A DNA stretch of 64,000 nucleotides from Plectrocnemia conspersa. Taxonomy: Eukaryota > Arthropoda > Insecta > Trichoptera > Polycentropodidae. The notes under the pieces were generated by a model. That model was not told where the DNA came from and searched no databases. It saw nothing but the letters and a program-made list of their open reading frames with translations. Where the stretch lies: assembly GCA_009617715.1 (NCBI GenBank), contig VTFK01000215.1:186001-250000 (forward strand), given 5' to 3'. Each line of letters starts with the position of its first letter. Positions within the stretch are counted from its first letter, which is position 1. Position numbers and translations under genes: made by a program. Below, in pieces: positions 37,540-49,731 of this stretch.

Positions 37540-37810
37540 CCTTGCGCGTGCAAAGCACACCAAAGGCATTAAAATCGGCGATTACTAACGAGGGTTAAGG
37601 TCAATGCAAATCTTTTTTTTCGTGAAGACGAAGAATAAGCACGGATATTACGAGCCGTTTGCATGCCAAGTCCTCGCTTACTTGCAGAGAGACTTACGGT
37701 AAATTTACGGTCAAGTCAGGCTCATATCGTGATCGCCATCTGGCCGCGAAGACAGCCTCGCGGCCTGAAGGTCGCCTGAAAGCATTATAGTCCAATCTGA
37801 TACACTTTCC
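37540..37810. other. Non-repetitive GC-richer island with a GGCCGCGA hairpin
   Basis: GGCCGCGA (37742-37749) and TCGCGGCC (37758-37765) form a perfect 8-bp inverted repeat around an 8-base loop. The surrounding 270 bp is unlike the AT-rich flanks and has no coding frame. It could be a conserved regulatory element, but nothing shows function. Confidence 0.3.
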
Positions 37811-40334
37811 GACAGGCCGCTGTTGTGTCATTAACTTTTATGTAACGTGTTTATGTAATAAATGTTCCTTTAAAAATAAAACTTGGGGCTTGCCTGATAA
37901 AAATAGACCTGTGTGAAAATAAGACAGGCAGAGAAGAATGTATTTTTTTCTCCATCCAGGGCGTAATACAATAAATAGTAAATGTGGCTGTATGTGAAAT
38001 ATCTGCTTTATAAATTTATTAAAGTCGAACTTATCAAGAAAAATATTTGTAATGTATACAGTAAATATGCAACTTGAGTATGACAAACCTAATTTTAAGT
38101 TTGAGAAGTCTCATTAAATGACATGGAGACCTTTGAAGGGTTATATATATATAATTTTCTATATATGTTTTTGTTTATACTGTGCTGTAATTATATAAAG
38201 GAAAATCCAATTATAAAGTATATTTCTATTAATAATTCCCACAGTGTATTATATTAAATTTGCATAAATTACCACGCCTTATCTAATTTCGCCCAAAAAA
38301 CCCATTGTAATACATAATAAAGGTATATATCCTTGCGCGGAAAGCTTTGCAGATAATGAAAATTTTGCGTCAAGGACGCCCAATCTAATCTTATAATCAT
38401 AATGAAACTTCACATACACAATACATATAAAAACTATTTTTTACAAGTTGCGTGCGAACCATGTTTTTTTCTCCATTTTACAGCCACGACTAGATCGCAT
38501 CGCACGAATTTTTATTATTTTTTCATCCGTTATTTTTAACTATTACTCGTCGCACGAGTATTTTTTAATAAAACCAAAGCATCGTTTTCAAGGATTTGGC
38601 CCTAAACAAAAACAACAACACGAGCTCAAAGCTCAAGGCGAAAGTTTATCCAGACGCACTTGACCCATTTTCTCAAAGCTCAAAACTCTTCACTTAATCG
38701 ACGTTTGGCTTAACGATGTTTTTCTCCAGATAACTCGTGTTGCATTTAATTAACCTACTTGATTCTCCCTTCGCAGAATCCTAAACAATCCAGTTTACAG
38801 GCCTTTCTTATGCAATAGTAATTAGCCCTAATGATAACGACCGTCGTCAGGGCGTCATAAAATATACCCAACGCATGTGGTGTAGCAAAATTGAATATTA
38901 ATATACATATTTGTGAATGTTTTTATGTTTACATTTAATTTAATATTTAATAAATAAATAACAAATTTTCGAAAAATATTTTTCTCTGAATAAACGAATA
39001 ATTAACTTGACTTTAACGAAAATTACTTGTGAAGGGTCATATACGAGTTCGGATGATAATGCTTTTAAAATACGTATTAAAATATTCTATAATTTCATTT
39101 CCTGGTTAACATTATTCAGTCGACGTTTTCTTTACTTTTCAACCAGAAAACTAATTATATACAACAAGATGCTCTGAATTACTAATTTGAGATAAAAAAA
39201 AACAACATAAAAACAAGCTTAATATATTTTCTCTACCTTTAACGCCAATTTTTTTTTTTTACTATTGATTAGTTTCATAAAACCTAAATAATAGATATAT
39301 GTTAAGTTTAAAACAAAAACCTTAAACATTAAATTATTGAGTCAAAAAAATCAAAATTAGTGTTATTATATAATTATAATTGAGATCGACCATCACATAT
39401 TAGATTATTTTAGCTTTTACTAATTAATTCGTGCATATATGCTATATGATTATTCAGCTCATACAGAATAACAGTATGTTTATATGTATAATTACATTAA
39501 TTTTAACACTCAAAAACGCATGAATGGACTGATTGAGAAATTTCGCTATCACGCGAAAACGCGTGAGCAGACCGTAATGTATTAATATTTGTATACGCCT
39601 TATTTATGATATAAAAATCATACAGTTTAATGTGCCTTGCTTCTATATAATTCACCTTTAGTTGCAAAGCTCCATTTACAATAATACTATTCGGTGACTA
39701 CGATTTACGAGTATATTTCGTTCTGGAAACGTGCTCATATTTCAAAGCACTCATAAGAAACAATGGAGTATATTCATTCCAAAATCCTACAATATTTATA
39801 TATAAATGAATAATACAAAATACACGTATGTCTATACTTTTTGTTAAAAAATAATGGAAGTTAATATGGTTTGAATCCCTACTATGCATAGACTAGAATT
39901 TTTCCATCTTAACAATAACTCAATTTTGCATAAAAAAGATGACATGTTTTCAGAATTTCAGTCACTAGTTGATTAGGCAAATACTTCTCTCCACCAGAAT
40001 TACACTGGTTGAAACGAAAAATCATATTGTTCTGCAATAATGCCAAACAAACAACATCATAAATGTGGTATTAACTATTTGATTTTTTATATTTTTTTAT
40101 AACCATAATTTTAAAAACGCCTACTATATAATTTTTGACATGAAACTTATTTTAAAGGGAATTGTATAAGGTTGTGGCGACTGTCGACCACCATGAATAG
40201 TAACGGGAAAAAAAAAGGGCAATTGTCTCATTGTTAATGCCCGTAACCAAGAATGTTCACTGTTAATAATGAGACAAACATCATGGCACAAGAGGGATTT
40301 CTTTTGACCACACAACACGGGTCGTTAAGAGTAT
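37811..40334. other. AT-rich spacer
   Basis: Several 60-80-codon frames on either strand (for example 37838-38086 and 38448-38663) are unrecognised. No exon, RNA or transposon end was supported. Confidence 0.45.
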
Positions 40335-40537
40335 CCCTTTTGTTACTAAACGGTGCGGATGCAATTAATCATCACAACAGCAAACCCTTTCCGTAGAATT
40401 CGAAAGTCGGAGCAAGCAAAAACTCGTTTCCAAATATGCAACATCCGATTTCTCGAATTCTACGAAGCGACTCCAGCGATTGGCTAGGAGATCGACGCAC
40501 AAGCGTGATTGGCCAGCAAGGGTGCATCCCCTAAAAG

Positions 40538-40546
40538 AATATAAGC
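40538..40546 (+). promoter_or_regulatory. TATA box of the 40341 LTR
   Basis: GAATATAAG precedes CCCGGACTCCGACGAGGAG, the text conserved with the second LTR, which suggests it marks the core promoter. Confidence 0.5.
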
Positions 40547-40847
40547 CCGGACTCCGACGAGGAGACGGCAGTTGATCTGCAGTGGACACAAGACCTTGGA
40601 AGAGAGCCCGAGGCAGTCAAGCGAGACGCTGAGGCACGAGACAGAGACCAGACGCCAGAGAGCGGAATCAGCGGCAAACGACGACCAGCAGCTTTCCTGA
40701 GGAACCAGCTACGCGCCCCCACCTGACACTCCTGACGCCTGTCGCATGCAGCTTGAGCCATCCTGAGCATCATCAACTGCACGAACTCCGACATCACGAG
40801 AAACGTCACGCCGTATTCGCCCATTAACAAACTTGTAAATATAAAAT

Positions 40848-40853
40848 AATAAA
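40848..40853 (+). terminator. Polyadenylation signal AATAAA of the 40341 LTR
   Basis: AATAAA sits in an AT-rich patch within an otherwise GC-richer block, at the position expected for the R region. Confidence 0.5.
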
Positions 40854-40959
40854 CAGTCTAATAGGATTCGACCAGGAGTCTCATTGGCCGCGAGGTCAAT
40901 TTTAGGGTTACGCACCCTAAAAGGTATTTTAGAAAGATTTTTTTTTTAAAGAAGTACTA

Positions 40960-41610
40960 AAATTACTTTAAAATGTTTGATTTTATTTTAATAATTCGAA
41001 ATTCTAAAGACATAACCTTTTCCCACCTCTCGGGCAATTTTTTTAATTCCATTATCATAAAATGTTAAAATATTTATTTTCACATCGTATGCATCTTTAT
41101 TTTTTTACCATTTAGAAATTTCCTAATGCATAATTTATACTAATCACAATCCTACCATAAACACAAATTAACTATTTTACAACGAGCTTTACTACTTGAC
41201 TTTGGATCAACACCGCATAACACCCATTTATCATCTCCGGTTATTAAATGGTCCAGAAAAGTTACTAGCTTCAAGATTAAAAAGCTCTTGGGATATTCAG
41301 ATACACGCTGAATTGTTTTCCGCACTTAATTCGTATATAATCCAAGCCTTCCCAATATTTGTTGTGTCTATGCACTATTAAATCGGACTGGTTTAGTTAA
41401 AAAAATGAATCAACTTTGCCATATGCGGATTTTAATATAAATAAATCATACTCCTTCGGGGTTTCCTCAAGAGTTTAATAACCAGTTTCCTCTATTCTTA
41501 ACGTTTTCTTCTGCATGCAAATGATTTAAAATCGTATAAATGCATTTGATTTGTTGTGGACTCTTCACCACAGACTGATTTAGATTCTCTTTAGAAATTG
41601 ATTTCCATTA
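40960..41610 (-). pseudogene. mariner-like transposase relic
   Basis: Read on the minus strand, the frames give FLDHLITGDDKWVLCGVD, matching 'FLxxIVTGDEKWVxY' around the first catalytic Asp of mariner transposases. About 20 residues on comes LCLW-DCD, matching 'MLCVWWDxxG', and near the end LPERWEKV, matching the C-terminal 'LPxRWxKVV'. The spacing between these motifs is much shorter than in an intact ~345-residue protein, so internal deletions have occurred. The HDNAxPH catalytic region is missing. Stops are frequent. Upstream frames (about 41420-41610) may be N-terminal remains. The solo LTR lies immediately beside it. Confidence 0.62.
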
Positions 41611-41620
41611 ACCGTCTGCC

Positions 41621-43367
41621 ATTTAGTCTAGGAAAATGCACATACTATATAATTTTTTCATTTTGATTCGCCATTCCTACAGTCATGGTGGAAATAAATT
41701 TGACTAGAGAAACTTCCACTCAAGATCTCTGAATTACTTTTAAAAACAAATAGAGGTCCTATCCATAGGTAAAAATCTGGCATCGAAAATTTTGTGGCAC
41801 TAACACATATATAATATAAAAAAATATATATAATAATGTATCTACAGGCAAAGCACGACTGACAATAATTTAGGCATAAGACAGGAATCTTAGATCATGT
41901 GAAACATATAATACCTTCGAAGATAAGAAGCTCACAGATTTAAATTTTAAAGAATCATTGTGTACCATGTTACACAAAATTAATGTTAAACGTCTTAATT
42001 CCTAACACTGTCAATATATCAAAGCAGTTGAGTAAAACAGCGACAGACCTACATGCATCTGTAACGTATATTTGTAATTCAAATGGCCATATGTCTAATA
42101 CATTTTTATGTTGACCACACAAGCAAGGTCCGAGTGATTGACATGAAGTGTACATTTTATAAAAATTAAACGTTATAATAATTTATATAAATAATTACCA
42201 TAGCTAAACGGTTCTGTTTGAACGAAGCATCTTCGAGGCCATCGATAATAGCCTCTCGAGATGCACTGTTCACTTTTGACCTTTAACTACTGGTAATAGC
42301 ATAAAAAACTTCCAACATGTGTATTATACATTGTGTTGCTTCCATTTATTGATATTATATTAAATTTCAGATATTACAATATCATAATTTAACAGATGAC
42401 TCATTCGTATCATGTGAGCTGTTGATATCACAATAATGATAGTGATTATTTTATTATTCGATCACGAAGTAATCGTGATACAATAATAACAAAAAATATA
42501 TTGGACACTTAAGTGATATTATATTTTTTATCAAGCTAACCATATGCATATTAGCTTTTTATTTGGTTCAATTTAATAAGCATTGCTATGACTTAATCAA
42601 GAAAAGCAATCTTAATATATATGCAAATCAGCATGGATGCTGCACAGCATTGTTAACCAGGACACTATTTTGTCCGTTGCGGAGATGTTTCAATTAGATG
42701 AAATCGTCCAGAAGCTCGCAGATGTCTATAAAGATTTTCCCTTTTTTCTAAAAATAAATTATTCTTGGAAAATACAATCTGCAGTCGTTGTGATCAAGGC
42801 ATTGTGACAAAATATATGCTTTTGAATCACGTCTCTTTGAACTAAGACCCTTTACTAAAAAATAATTTCCTTCTATAAATAATACGGGATATTAAATTTA
42901 TATATTTTAAATTTTTTATATTATAGCATATATTTTTGAATTAAGTTAATTAAAAGAAACAATAAAAGTTTGTAAATGTAAAAAAATGAAAGAATTATCT
43001 TCTATATTGATACACTGTCTTATAATATACAACAATATTTTTTTATACAAATAAATATGTTTTAAATATACGAAAGTTATCTTATTAGCTCATTAATATT
43101 ATATAAGGCACTATATTAATTTTGTATTCTGAAAATGTTTGAAATACGGTCCCAGTAGGATTAAGTCATTTACAACTCGTATGCAACATTTGCATTCGAG
43201 TAGCAAATTAACCAACTAGCGTCTGGGTATAAACCTGGACTAAGCACAGCACAAGACGTTGCTAGTTTAATTACCAAGATAGTAAATGACTTATTAGAAT
43301 AATAATAAATAATTATAAAATAATATATATATATATAAGATAAAAAGTAAATAACAATAACAATAGA
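41621..43367. other. AT-rich spacer with a coding-like remnant at 42637-42860
   Basis: A 56-codon frame (42637-42807, plus) reads MLHSIVNQDTILSVAEMFQL and DEIVQKLADVYKDFP. An overlapping frame gives ICSRCDQGIVTKYMLLNHV, with a Cys-x2-Cys...His arrangement. A single frameshift could join them, which would suggest a decayed protein, but I recognise no family. The rest shows nothing. Confidence 0.35.
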
Positions 43368-43467
43368 CATTTTTGCGCAGGGTATAACGCATTGTTCATC
43401 ACGCATCCTTTCCAAACAAAGAGTAGTTTTTCCGGAGCTTGCAATGAATTAACGCCTCATAGGAGAT
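43368..43467 (-). repeat. ~100-bp dispersed repeat, copy 1
   Basis: The minus strand reads GAGGCGTTAATTCATTGCAA, then CTTTGTTTGGAAAGGATGCG and TGATGAACAATGCGTTATAC, matching 50256-50356 and in part 30970-31018. The translated wording ERMRDxQxVxPxAK is shared with the 50-kb copy. Confidence 0.65.
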
Positions 43468-44039
43468 CCGTAATCTATTTTTATTATTAGGCCCTACTTT
43501 CGGGACGAATTCGTATTTATTTTTATTTGTTAAAAATGTCTGTTAAAATAACATTTAAATTAATTGTGCAGGTGGTTGGAACCCCGACACCATATTATGT
43601 CGTTTTTCCAATTGCATTTGATCAGATTATTCCTACGTTTGTTTTGTTTACAAAAACATACTAAAAATATCAGAATCACTTTTAAGAGCAACTGGAAGTA
43701 CTTTCTTTACACGTAAAAGACGTTTGCGAAAAATCTCGCAAAATTCTTGGCTTTGATATCAGAAACGTGATTCAAGCTGACGATCCATTAGTTTGACACT
43801 TTATTTCGCAGCATTCTTGAATCGAAATCTTCAAATAACCAAATACTTTCTCTTAATCAAAAATCTGTGAGATACCCTTATAAGAGGATATTTTATTATA
43901 ATCCGTTCTAGTATCACACCCTAGGAGTGTTAGGATACGATTCGCAAAGCTTTCGCCGAAATTTGTAATTTGTAAATCCGTCTATCCTCAAGGAATTCCA
44001 GCTTAAGGTTCTTTAAATTATTTATGATTAATATGATAG

Positions 44040-44175
44040 GTAAGAAGCTTTCGTTTAAAAAATACTAATCAGAAACACGAAGGTAATACAATATAAAATT
44101 AATACTGCACTTATTTATTTCATGAATGCTAATTTTTCACGCACATATTTCTTTGTAATAATTAACGGTTTTCAC
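44040..44175. repeat. ~130-bp direct repeat, left copy
   Basis: TAAGAAGCTTTCGTTTAAAA, CTAATCAGAAACACGAAGGT and GCACTTATTTATTTCATGAA recur in the same order and orientation at 44778-44912. The right edge coincides with the stop codon of the minus-strand open frame at 44162-44443. Confidence 0.85.
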
Positions 44176-44443
44176 CTGAAAAATCGAGCACTTCATGGAA
44201 ATCGGCTAACAGTTTATAATTAACTTTCTTATCTAATGGTCCCGCCCAGATTTTCAGGTCAGAATAGTCACGACTGGCGCTTTTAAAATTCCATTTTTTT
44301 GCAACGTCTATTTCAGCCGTAGCTTCGAGCAACACGCGATTATTTGTACCATAAAATTGGCGACAAAAGCACAGTTTTGCTATAAGAATTATATCACTAT
44401 TAGTCCAGAGCGACGTTACCGCATCGCGTGTTAGGGGTCGTTG
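44162..44443 (-). pseudogene. Unrecognised 93-codon open frame without ATG (exon or gene fragment?)
   Basis: Between a stop at 44444-44446 and its own TAA (44162-44164) the minus strand is open for 93 codons, with no ATG near the start. It reads in part TRDAVTSLWTNSDIILIAKL, EATAEIDVAKKWNFKSASRD and YSDLKIWAGPLDKKVNYKLL, ending DFHEVLDFSGENR. The amino-acid mix is balanced, unlike the Ile/Tyr/Asn/Lys-rich chance frames elsewhere. The stop is followed by a minus-strand 3'-UTR-like stretch with AATAAA (about 44125) that lies in the duplicated 130 bp. It could be a terminal exon, a retrocopy or an old transposon protein. I do not recognise the family. Confidence 0.4.
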
Positions 44444-44777
44444 CTATTGTTTGCGTTTTTGACCTATGTATTGAAAATAATCGATTTGCGGTGCATGAAG
44501 GACAAAATTTTGTATTAAGGACACGCAATTTACTTCATTTTAACCCTTGGGATTTAGAAAGTCACGGCCACATAGTGCGACCAAATGACCAATACATGTT
44601 CAATATTTCATAGGAAATATTACATAGAGAACCATTAGTTTATATTGCTATTATAACTTAATAGCAAATAAATATCGCAAATAATAAAAATAATTTACCA
44701 TGTTCTAAAAACTATGGTAATAATATAAAGATCGTGATACAAAGATATTTTGAAATATTTTTTTTATATTTTATATA

Positions 44778-44912
44778 AGTAAGAAGCTTTTTCTTAAAAA
44801 ATTCTAATCAGAAACACGAAGGTAAAATAATATAAAATTAATACTGCACTTATTTATTTCATGAATGCTAAATTTTCACGAACATATTTATTTATGAAAA
44901 TTAACTGTTTGT
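44778..44912. repeat. ~130-bp direct repeat, right copy
   Basis: This is the partner of 44040-44175, about 740 bp downstream, with roughly ten to fifteen differences. Similarity stops just where the open frame of the left copy would begin. Confidence 0.85.
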
Positions 44913-45599
<687 letters not shown>

Positions 45600-45654
45600 A
45601 ATAACTATATATATATCAACAATTTTCAGACTAAAAAGTATGTTGGTTTTAGCA

Positions 45655-45720
45655 CCCAGTTGTAACGCATTGTGCTTACACCAGTCAGGTTATAATGGAA
45701 AATAAATTGAATTTAAAAAA
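45655..45720. repeat. Dispersed repeat, copy 2 (GTTGTAACGCATTG...)
   Basis: Matches 23240-23300: GTTGTAACGCATTGTGCTTA, then CACCAGTCAGGTTATAATG and an AATAAATTGAATTT tail. It lies just beyond the TA microsatellite. Confidence 0.6.
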
Positions 45721-47630
45721 TAGGGAAAAACACTGTAATGCTTTAAAACTTTCATCATTACGTTAATCATTTACTTGACATCAAATATACTAATTCGCTT
45801 CGTTTTTTTTTTAATATCAAAGAGTCTGGTTTCGCCCCGAATCACCAACATTGGTCAGAGGATAAATGACTAGAAAGACGTCTTATTTCTTTAACGGAAT
45901 ATAAAACAAAACATTGCCGCACTCAATCACTTACTTTCATAACTTATTTTAGTTCAATTAAGATTGAAAAATGGCAGTTTAGTCAAACAAGCACCAAGCG
46001 GAGATATGCCGAATCGACCGAAATGACCCTAAGAAACCCAATAAAAACAGCCACGTACACTTCAATCGTTCGATTGGGTACATCTGAACTTTTGTAGTTG
46101 AAAAAATTTACATATTTATTTAATGCGATTAATAGAGATACGTGTTGTTATCATAGCAATATATGCATCATAGTCGCTAAATTAGATTTTAAACTAAACT
46201 AGATTTGCCGTGAAGAGGAAGACGTTTGCTTCCTATAATTTATTAAGGTCGTCTTAATGGTTGCTTGGCATTGCTTCACTCTTACTTTCTGGATGAAAGC
46301 AGAGTATGTTTTTGTCTGTCACTTATTTTATAGGATATTTGCGTAACGGACATTCCATATTCCATGTGTATTGCCATATTTTGCCAAGTGAATTCTTGCG
46401 TGCTTCCAATCCACGCAAACGTTTTATTGGCACGCGCGCTTATATGGCAATAAAAAAATTGTTTTAAAAATTCGCAAATTTTGATTCGCGCTTTATTTTT
46501 GAACTGTATTATTTGTTCGAAAAAATATTGATTAGTGATATATTTATTGTCATTTTTATTCAATAAAAATATTAATATTTTACTTTTTAACTGGCGTAAA
46601 AAAATATTGAAACATGACTTAGAACGTTTGCTCACACTGTGGAGCAATCAATCATCAGAATATTATCAAATATATTTTAATATAATATGCTATCTACTTA
46701 TATAATGGGTATATTAAATTGTATAATGTATTCTTGAAACTTTCGCCTTTTATGGTTTTGCGTTGCATACAATCCGAATTTGGAGTTAATGACTTGTAAT
46801 ATAGCTCTTTGCGAATGTGGTTTTAAGAATTCGACATGTTCGCGGTCAGTGAGAGGAATTTAACCACAAATAGTTCTATTTTTTTAGTTATTGTCTTAAA
46901 CGACAATAACTAAAAAAAATAGTTATTACTCTAAACGACAAAAAATTCTTACTAATTTTTTTTAAGTGCAGGCTTTGTTCGAAATTTTTTTCTAGTTATA
47001 TCATAGTAAAGACGATAGTTTTTACTTTATAACCAAATTTTTCAATTTCTTAACTAATATATAATACACTGAGAAAAATCAGTTTAAAGAAATTACATTT
47101 TTATACTTAATTTAAACCGTGACAAAAATAAACATTTATAACGTTCTAAAAAAATGTATCTAAAATACTGAAAACCTCTCTGTAATGTTGTAATTTAAAT
47201 AATTATCTAAGAACTTATCTAATAATCTTTAAGATATATAATATAAATAATTAAAAGAATATTAGATTAATATACTTGATTTGTAAAAAATATGTATCAT
47301 CATAAAAATATTTGTTTAAATTTACCATAATATTAATTATTACAGTAAATATGAAATATATGTTAGTAACACGTTCATGATTCTTCAATGCCATAAAAGT
47401 AAAGATATATAGAGTTTGGTCACGATATTTAAAACCAAAAACGACTTCAATGCGATAAGACTAAATATTATAATTACTGCTCATTTATTCTAAATAATAT
47501 TTATTCCCAGTTATAATATATCTCAATGTCTTCCTTGACACAGTATTACTGAAGTATCCATTTTAAAATATTTTCTCGAATCGATCGACTATTTTAAACG
47601 TATATCTACTTAATTATGTTCAATTTGCAG
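45721..47630. other. Spacer with an unrecognised 121-codon minus-strand frame
   Basis: The frame at 46282-46647 is the longest ATG-started one in the window. Its C-terminal half (SARANKTFAWIGSTQEFTWQ) is balanced, while its N-terminal half is Lys/Phe/Ile-rich. It matches no family known to me and has no supporting context, so it is described here and not called a gene. The DNA at 46230-46450 is a GC-richer island. Confidence 0.35.
46879..46918. repeat. Perfect 17-bp inverted repeat (hairpin)
   Basis: TTTTTTTAGTTATTGTC, a 6-base loop, then GACAATAACTAAAAAAA. A third half-copy (TAGTTATTACTCTAAACGAC) follows directly. Confidence 0.85.
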
Positions 47631-47960
47631 TTTTTCTTTCATATAAATACGTCTATCATATAGGCAGACGTCCTTGAAGCCATCGACCACTTTTAGCAGG
47701 AGGTCGATTGTCACAGCGATATAAATACACCTAATTGACAGGCAATAAATTAATTCACTCCTATCGGATTAGCGAATACATCAATCTCGACAATCCTTAT
47801 CGAAAAGATAAAAGAGGATTGAGAATAGTAAAAAAGTATAATTCTACTTTCGGTCTGACCGGAAAGCGAGCGTGGAATTAATTACTAACCACGTGATTTT
47901 TCATGTGGCTTTTCCGATTTTTTCACGCTCGGATAATTATTGAGTTATAGCGGCGACGCT
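47631..47960. other. Non-repetitive GC-richer island, candidate regulatory DNA
   Basis: It contains an E-box (CCACGTGATT) next to TTAATTACTAA and several 10-15-base non-AT words. No coding frame or terminal repeats. Regulatory function is inference. Confidence 0.3.
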
Positions 47961-49687
47961 AATTGATTCCTGATATATTTTAATATTTTCCAATGAATTT
48001 TCTAAGACTTAATAAATTTTGATTTCTAAGTCCATGTCAGATTATAAATCTACGCCAAAAATATAAATATATTAATAGAATAATAATATATATACCATTA
48101 AATAAATAAAACATATAGGCAATACTAATGACGTTTATGTATTCATGATATAATTTTACATTTCCATGAGTTGTTGCTGTTAAAAACTGTTTAAAACCTA
48201 TGAAAACAACTAATATATTAACACACATCTTGATCAACTATTAAAAAAACAATTAATTTGTTAAACTAAAATCCACTATCTTATATTTAATTTTAATAAC
48301 AATTATAGCAAATCATGTAAATCGACTCCTGCAAAAATTATATTTTAATATTATCAAATATGAAAATATATTTTCGTTACCTAAATTTTAAAATTATAAT
48401 AATTAAATAAATATAAATTAAATAATAAAATAATTTTATAAATTTACATCACCTTACTTTGCCACTACTTATTTTCTTACAAATATTTACTCGAGTTTCC
48501 AAATATTTGTTATTTTTATCGTTATCCTAAACGAAAAACTATTTCAATATATCAATAAAGTTATGAAGAATCGAAAAATACAATTTAAATAATTATTACA
48601 GGTTCGTAAACACATAATTCATTCTTGTAAAAAAAACAATAAAAAATGTCATGAATTTTTTTTTAATTTTTAAGAATAATTGAGCATTAAGTGATACAAA
48701 AATTTAATTTTAATTAAACCTGCTGTCAAAAAGACTACAACTCTGAATCCTCATAAAACTCACACTGTAATTAATTAATTTATACCGAATTAAAATTATA
48801 TCTATTGATATAATAAAAAAATACTTGCTCTTAAGAAAGTCCACAGCTATACAATTTTCACTTAAAAATATTAATAATTTATGCAATTTATCAAATTACA
48901 AAGTATTTTATAATTCGGCTATTAATTTTTATGAATTACTGTAAATAAATTACGTAAAAAAAACAAAAAAAAAAAAAGACACAATTTGGCTGTACAAAAA
49001 AGATTTTTATAGATAGGCAAATATTCGCATAACAAATAGTTAAAAAACGGGCAAATGTATTTTATATTAGAATACTTAAATTGGAATCTATTATATATAC
49101 TTAAATAATTACTAATAAGATTTACATATGTATTTATTATTAAATACTTATTAAAATAAGTTTTAGCTTATATACAAATACTTACAAACATTCAACCATT
49201 TTTTCAATCAAACTTTTATAACTAGTAAATATATTTTTTATTAATTATTGCCTTGTTATGTATGATATGTATTGCAATATCGTCTTATTCGCAATGTCAC
49301 TGCGCAATAATTAAAGTAAGTTAATATTTTATATGATCAATTATTAATATAATATAATACAATTATCCACAACTATTTTTATATTATTACAAAAATTTAA
49401 CCAATCATTTTTAAATATACCTTTTTATATTAATTTATTTATATGTAAAATGAATAAATTGTAGTTGGCAAGTTGTACAGTTAACGCTAAGGTTATTCAA
49501 ACGACAATTTCAAACTTATGAAAAGGAAATATCAACGCATTTTGACAAAAGGCTTAATAACAATAAACAATTATACAACACCACAATTTTGTAACTTAAA
49601 ATTGCAACAATGATACTAAAAGATACCATAATTATTGGAGATATCACCTCCCTGTTGGCACATCCACCCATTTACCGCTCGTTAAGC
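47961..49687. other. Very AT-rich spacer
   Basis: Long runs of A/T with no supportable feature. Short frames such as 48037-48237 are composition artefacts. Confidence 0.55.
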
Positions 49688-49731
49688 ACCATAAAAACTA
49701 CCCTTTTGTGCGTAAAGGGTAGTTTTATGGT
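49688..49731. repeat. Strong 18-19-bp hairpin
   Basis: ACCATAAAAACTACCCTTT, loop TGTGCG-like, then AAAGGGTAGTTTTATGGT, with a single-base bulge. It is too short for a typical insect pre-miRNA and may be a palindromic transposon footprint. Confidence 0.85.

Larger units (their letters stand above)
40341..40914 (+). mobile_element. Probable solo LTR
   Basis: A 574-bp GC-richer block starts TGTTACTAAACGG and ends GGGTTACGCA (TG...CA). It carries a TATA box (GAATATAAGCCC, about 40540), an initiator-like region 25-35 bp downstream, and AATAAA at 40848-40853 about 60 bp before the end, which is U3-R-U5 order. CCCT occurs at 40335-40338 and right after the end at 40915-40918, but two T residues separate the first copy from the TG, so the exact boundary is uncertain. 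Several minus-strand frames through it are spurious. It shares promoter-proximal text with the LTR at 54540-54940. The retrotransposon superfamily cannot be told without an internal region. Confidence 0.6.

Noticed and set aside
39510..39570. AACGCATGAATGGACTGATT, similar to boilerplate text in some insect repeats
   Set aside because: A single short match without borders or a second copy in the window.
40124..40915. Cluster of four minus-strand frames of 64-99 codons
   Set aside because: They overlap in different frames across the GC-richer LTR and its upstream edge, and none resembles a known protein.
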